NCBI GenBank assembly: GCA_943367715.1
Contig: CALRJY020000032.1
Coordinates: forward strand, 1-64,000
Source of the DNA: JAEYXS01 sp943367715
GTDB lineage: Bacteria > Verrucomicrobiota > Verrucomicrobiia > Limisphaerales > JAEYXS01
Length of the DNA stretch: 64,000 nucleotides
Direction of reading: 5' to 3'
Shown: positions 62,634 through 64,000 of the stretch, piece by piece
Layout of the letters: every line of letters begins with the position of its first letter
How positions within the stretch are numbered: the stretch's first letter is position 1
Position numbers and translations under genes: made by a program
The notes under the pieces: generated by a model
Database searches by the model: none
The model's input: only the letters and a program-made list of their open reading frames with translations
What the model was told of the DNA's origin: nothing

Positions 62634-63641
62634 TCAATGAGCCAATACGCGATCTGACAGACGCGTAAAGAGTGTTTCCTCAGAAATCGCTCGGCTCGAT
62701 GCCCGGCGCATATTGAGGGCATTGATGATGGACAGGCCGACACGTCGGGCGACCAGTGGGGGAAAAGCATTGCCGACTTGACGGTATGCCCAAGTTTTTC
62801 CTCCGCTAAACTGCCATTCATCTGGAAAGCTTTGAATGCGAGCCACCATCTGAACCGTAAGACGAGGCAACTTATCCTCGGGGTAGGCAGCATCTGGGGC
62901 GGCATCGGCAATCCCGATTCCATCGACGCCCAATTTGCGCCATTGAAGTTTTGCGCGCGTAGGTCCCAAGTCAGGGCCACCATGCTTCTTGGAGCCGCCT
63001 ACGACGGTCGGAGCGATGCTGTTAGCCTTTTTAGCCCATGACGCCGCACCCGCCCAGCCATTCGCCCCCATCAAATCAACCAACACTTCGCCTACTGACT
63101 CGCTGTGCTTGCTTTTGATCGGCCACTGAAAAAACTCAGCCTCGCGGGGAGGCAATGCCACCAAGACAAATCGAGGGCGGAGTTGTGGAACTCCAAAGTC
63201 AGAGGCCTGAAGAATCTGCCACTGGGGCTCATAACCCAGGCGTGAAAGCTTTCTCAGCAAATCTGCCCGGTAAGAGGCAAACTTGGCCGTCGCGAGACCG
63301 GGTACGTTCTCGAAAAGGACAGCGCGAGGCTTGATCCGGCTCACCAGTTCAAGAGCCGTAGGGAACATGTCCCTTTCGTCGTCTGCACCCAACTGCTTGC
63401 TGGCGATGCTAAAGGGCGGACAAGGAACGCCAGCGGCGAGGAGATCGACGCCAGTAAAATCTTGATGCCTAAGATTGCGGATGTCTTGCTGGATGACATT
63501 CCAGTGGGGCCGGTTTTTGCGCAGAGTCGTGCAGGCTTGCGGCTCAAACTCAACGGCCCCCGCATGATTGAAGCCAGCCATCTCCAAGCCGAGGGCCTGA
63601 CCACCACCGCCGGCGCAAAGTTCTAAGACAGCAAGACTCAT
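62634..63641 (-). CDS. C5-cytosine DNA methyltransferase (M.NaeI-like)
   Basis: A 335-residue C5 methyltransferase. Motif I AVLELCAGGGGQALGLEM, motif IV GVPCPPFSIASKQLGAD (catalytic Cys), motif VI FENVPGL, motif VIII QLRPRFVLVALPP, and motif X RQVGNAFPPLVARRVG. The target-recognition region is short (about 190-250). It protects the DNA from the NaeI-type nuclease encoded downstream. It has its own promoter upstream of 63641; the controller operator lies at its 3' end. Confidence 0.93.
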   Translation of the reverse strand: MSLAVLELCAGGGGQALGLEMAGFNHAGAVEFEPQACTTLRKNRPHWNVIQQDIRNLRHQDFTGVDLLAAGVPCPPFSIASKQLGADDERDMFPTALELVSRIKPRAVLFENVPGLATAKFASYRADLLRKLSRLGYEPQWQILQASDFGVPQLRPRFVLVALPPREAEFFQWPIKSKHSESVGEVLVDLMGANGWAGAASWAKKANSIAPTVVGGSKKHGGPDLGPTRAKLQWRKLGVDGIGIADAAPDAAYPEDKLPRLTVQMVARIQSFPDEWQFSGGKTWAYRQVGNAFPPLVARRVGLSIINALNMRRASSRAISEETLFTRLSDRVLAH

Positions 63642-64000
63642 GTAAAGGTAGTTGAACTGATTTGAAGTGTGACATCAAGCGGGTACGGTTACGCGACGGC
63701 AAGTCGGGGCATGGTGCATGCACGGCATATGCTTACGTTCCACAGAAAAAAACTTTGTTTGCAATTAATTGGGCGACAAAGGATTAGAAATTATGAACTG
63801 GTTTTTCAGAAAAAGTGATTGATGATTGCGGGGTTTTTGATATGGTTTCAAGTGCTGGCAGCTCGCTGCTGGTAAAGGACGGGTGAACGGTGGTTGTGCT
63901 CTTTCGGAGCGGTAGACAGCCACTAGAGAATCCCAAGTCATCAAACATATCGATGTGATGTATGGCATGGTTATGTCCTGCGTTGGCGGGGAGGTGACGA
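63642..64000. other. Non-coding end of the window
   Basis: 359 bases with no convincing gene. It must hold the methyltransferase promoter. AT-rich around 63740-63860. Only short, unsupported open frames are present. Confidence 0.6.

Noticed and set aside
63765..63968. Open frame near the right end
   Set aside because: 67 codons, no family match, no SD and no conserved composition.
1..64000. tRNA or rRNA genes
   Set aside because: Scanned for T-loop GGTTCGAAT-type words and 16S/23S/5S signatures on both strands; none gave a cloverleaf or a recognisable match.

Overview
The window looks like the chromosome of a Gram-negative, menaquinone-using heterotroph of the Verrucomicrobiota, perhaps a Pedosphaera/Limisphaera-like lineage. 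This is inferred from: eight secreted S1 sulfatases, a PL10 pectate lyase, a giant secreted MBG/Ig-like protein ending in RFYRLVP, intergenic regions packed with short palindromic repeats, and moderately high GC. No rRNA, tRNA, 16S fragment or CRISPR array was found, so the taxonomy is not proven.

Layout. 0-6 kb: a molybdopterin oxidoreductase, an aldo/keto-reductase-like protein that has lost two catalytic residues, a lone left-handed beta-helix transferase, then a tightly packed Xre antitoxin / RES toxin / DinG-helicase run. 6-10 kb: trpE and a hisF - DUF486 membrane protein - hisI operon, preceded by a candidate small RNA. 10.5-14.6 kb: an envelope cluster (glycine-zipper protein, LpoB-like, COG3014-like, YcfL-like, CsgG/LpoB-like) closed by a textbook terminator. 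14.6-24.5 kb: menG, topB with three C-terminal repeats, a tyrosine recombinase overlapping a small lipoprotein gene, an FtsB-like gene and a large beta-helix secreted protein. 24.8-28.1 kb: rpsB-tsf and pyrH-frr, split by a terminator. 28.3-35.9 kb: a 1,815-residue secreted protein and a Tat-exported pectate lyase.

The right half is accessory. A complete type I R-M operon (hsdM-hsdS-hsdR, 42.5-36.5 kb) and a NaeI-type type II system (methyltransferase, controller-like regulator with a C-box-like operator, NaeI endonuclease; 63.6-61.4 kb) bracket eight sulfatase genes, two unknown secreted proteins and an S9 prolyl-peptidase-like protein. No formylglycine-generating enzyme, glycoside hydrolase or SusCD pair lies among the sulfatases, so activation and glycan cleavage must be encoded elsewhere.

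The most interesting single observation is the S9 peptidase (58.8-61.3 kb). It carries an inserted domain that aligns without gaps to the beta domain of the von Hippel-Lindau protein across the hydroxyproline-binding pocket. Other points worth a look are the degenerate aldo/keto reductase, the candidate small RNA before hisF, the C-box-regulated NaeI system, a strand-composition switch near 53 kb, and several families of composite palindromic elements.
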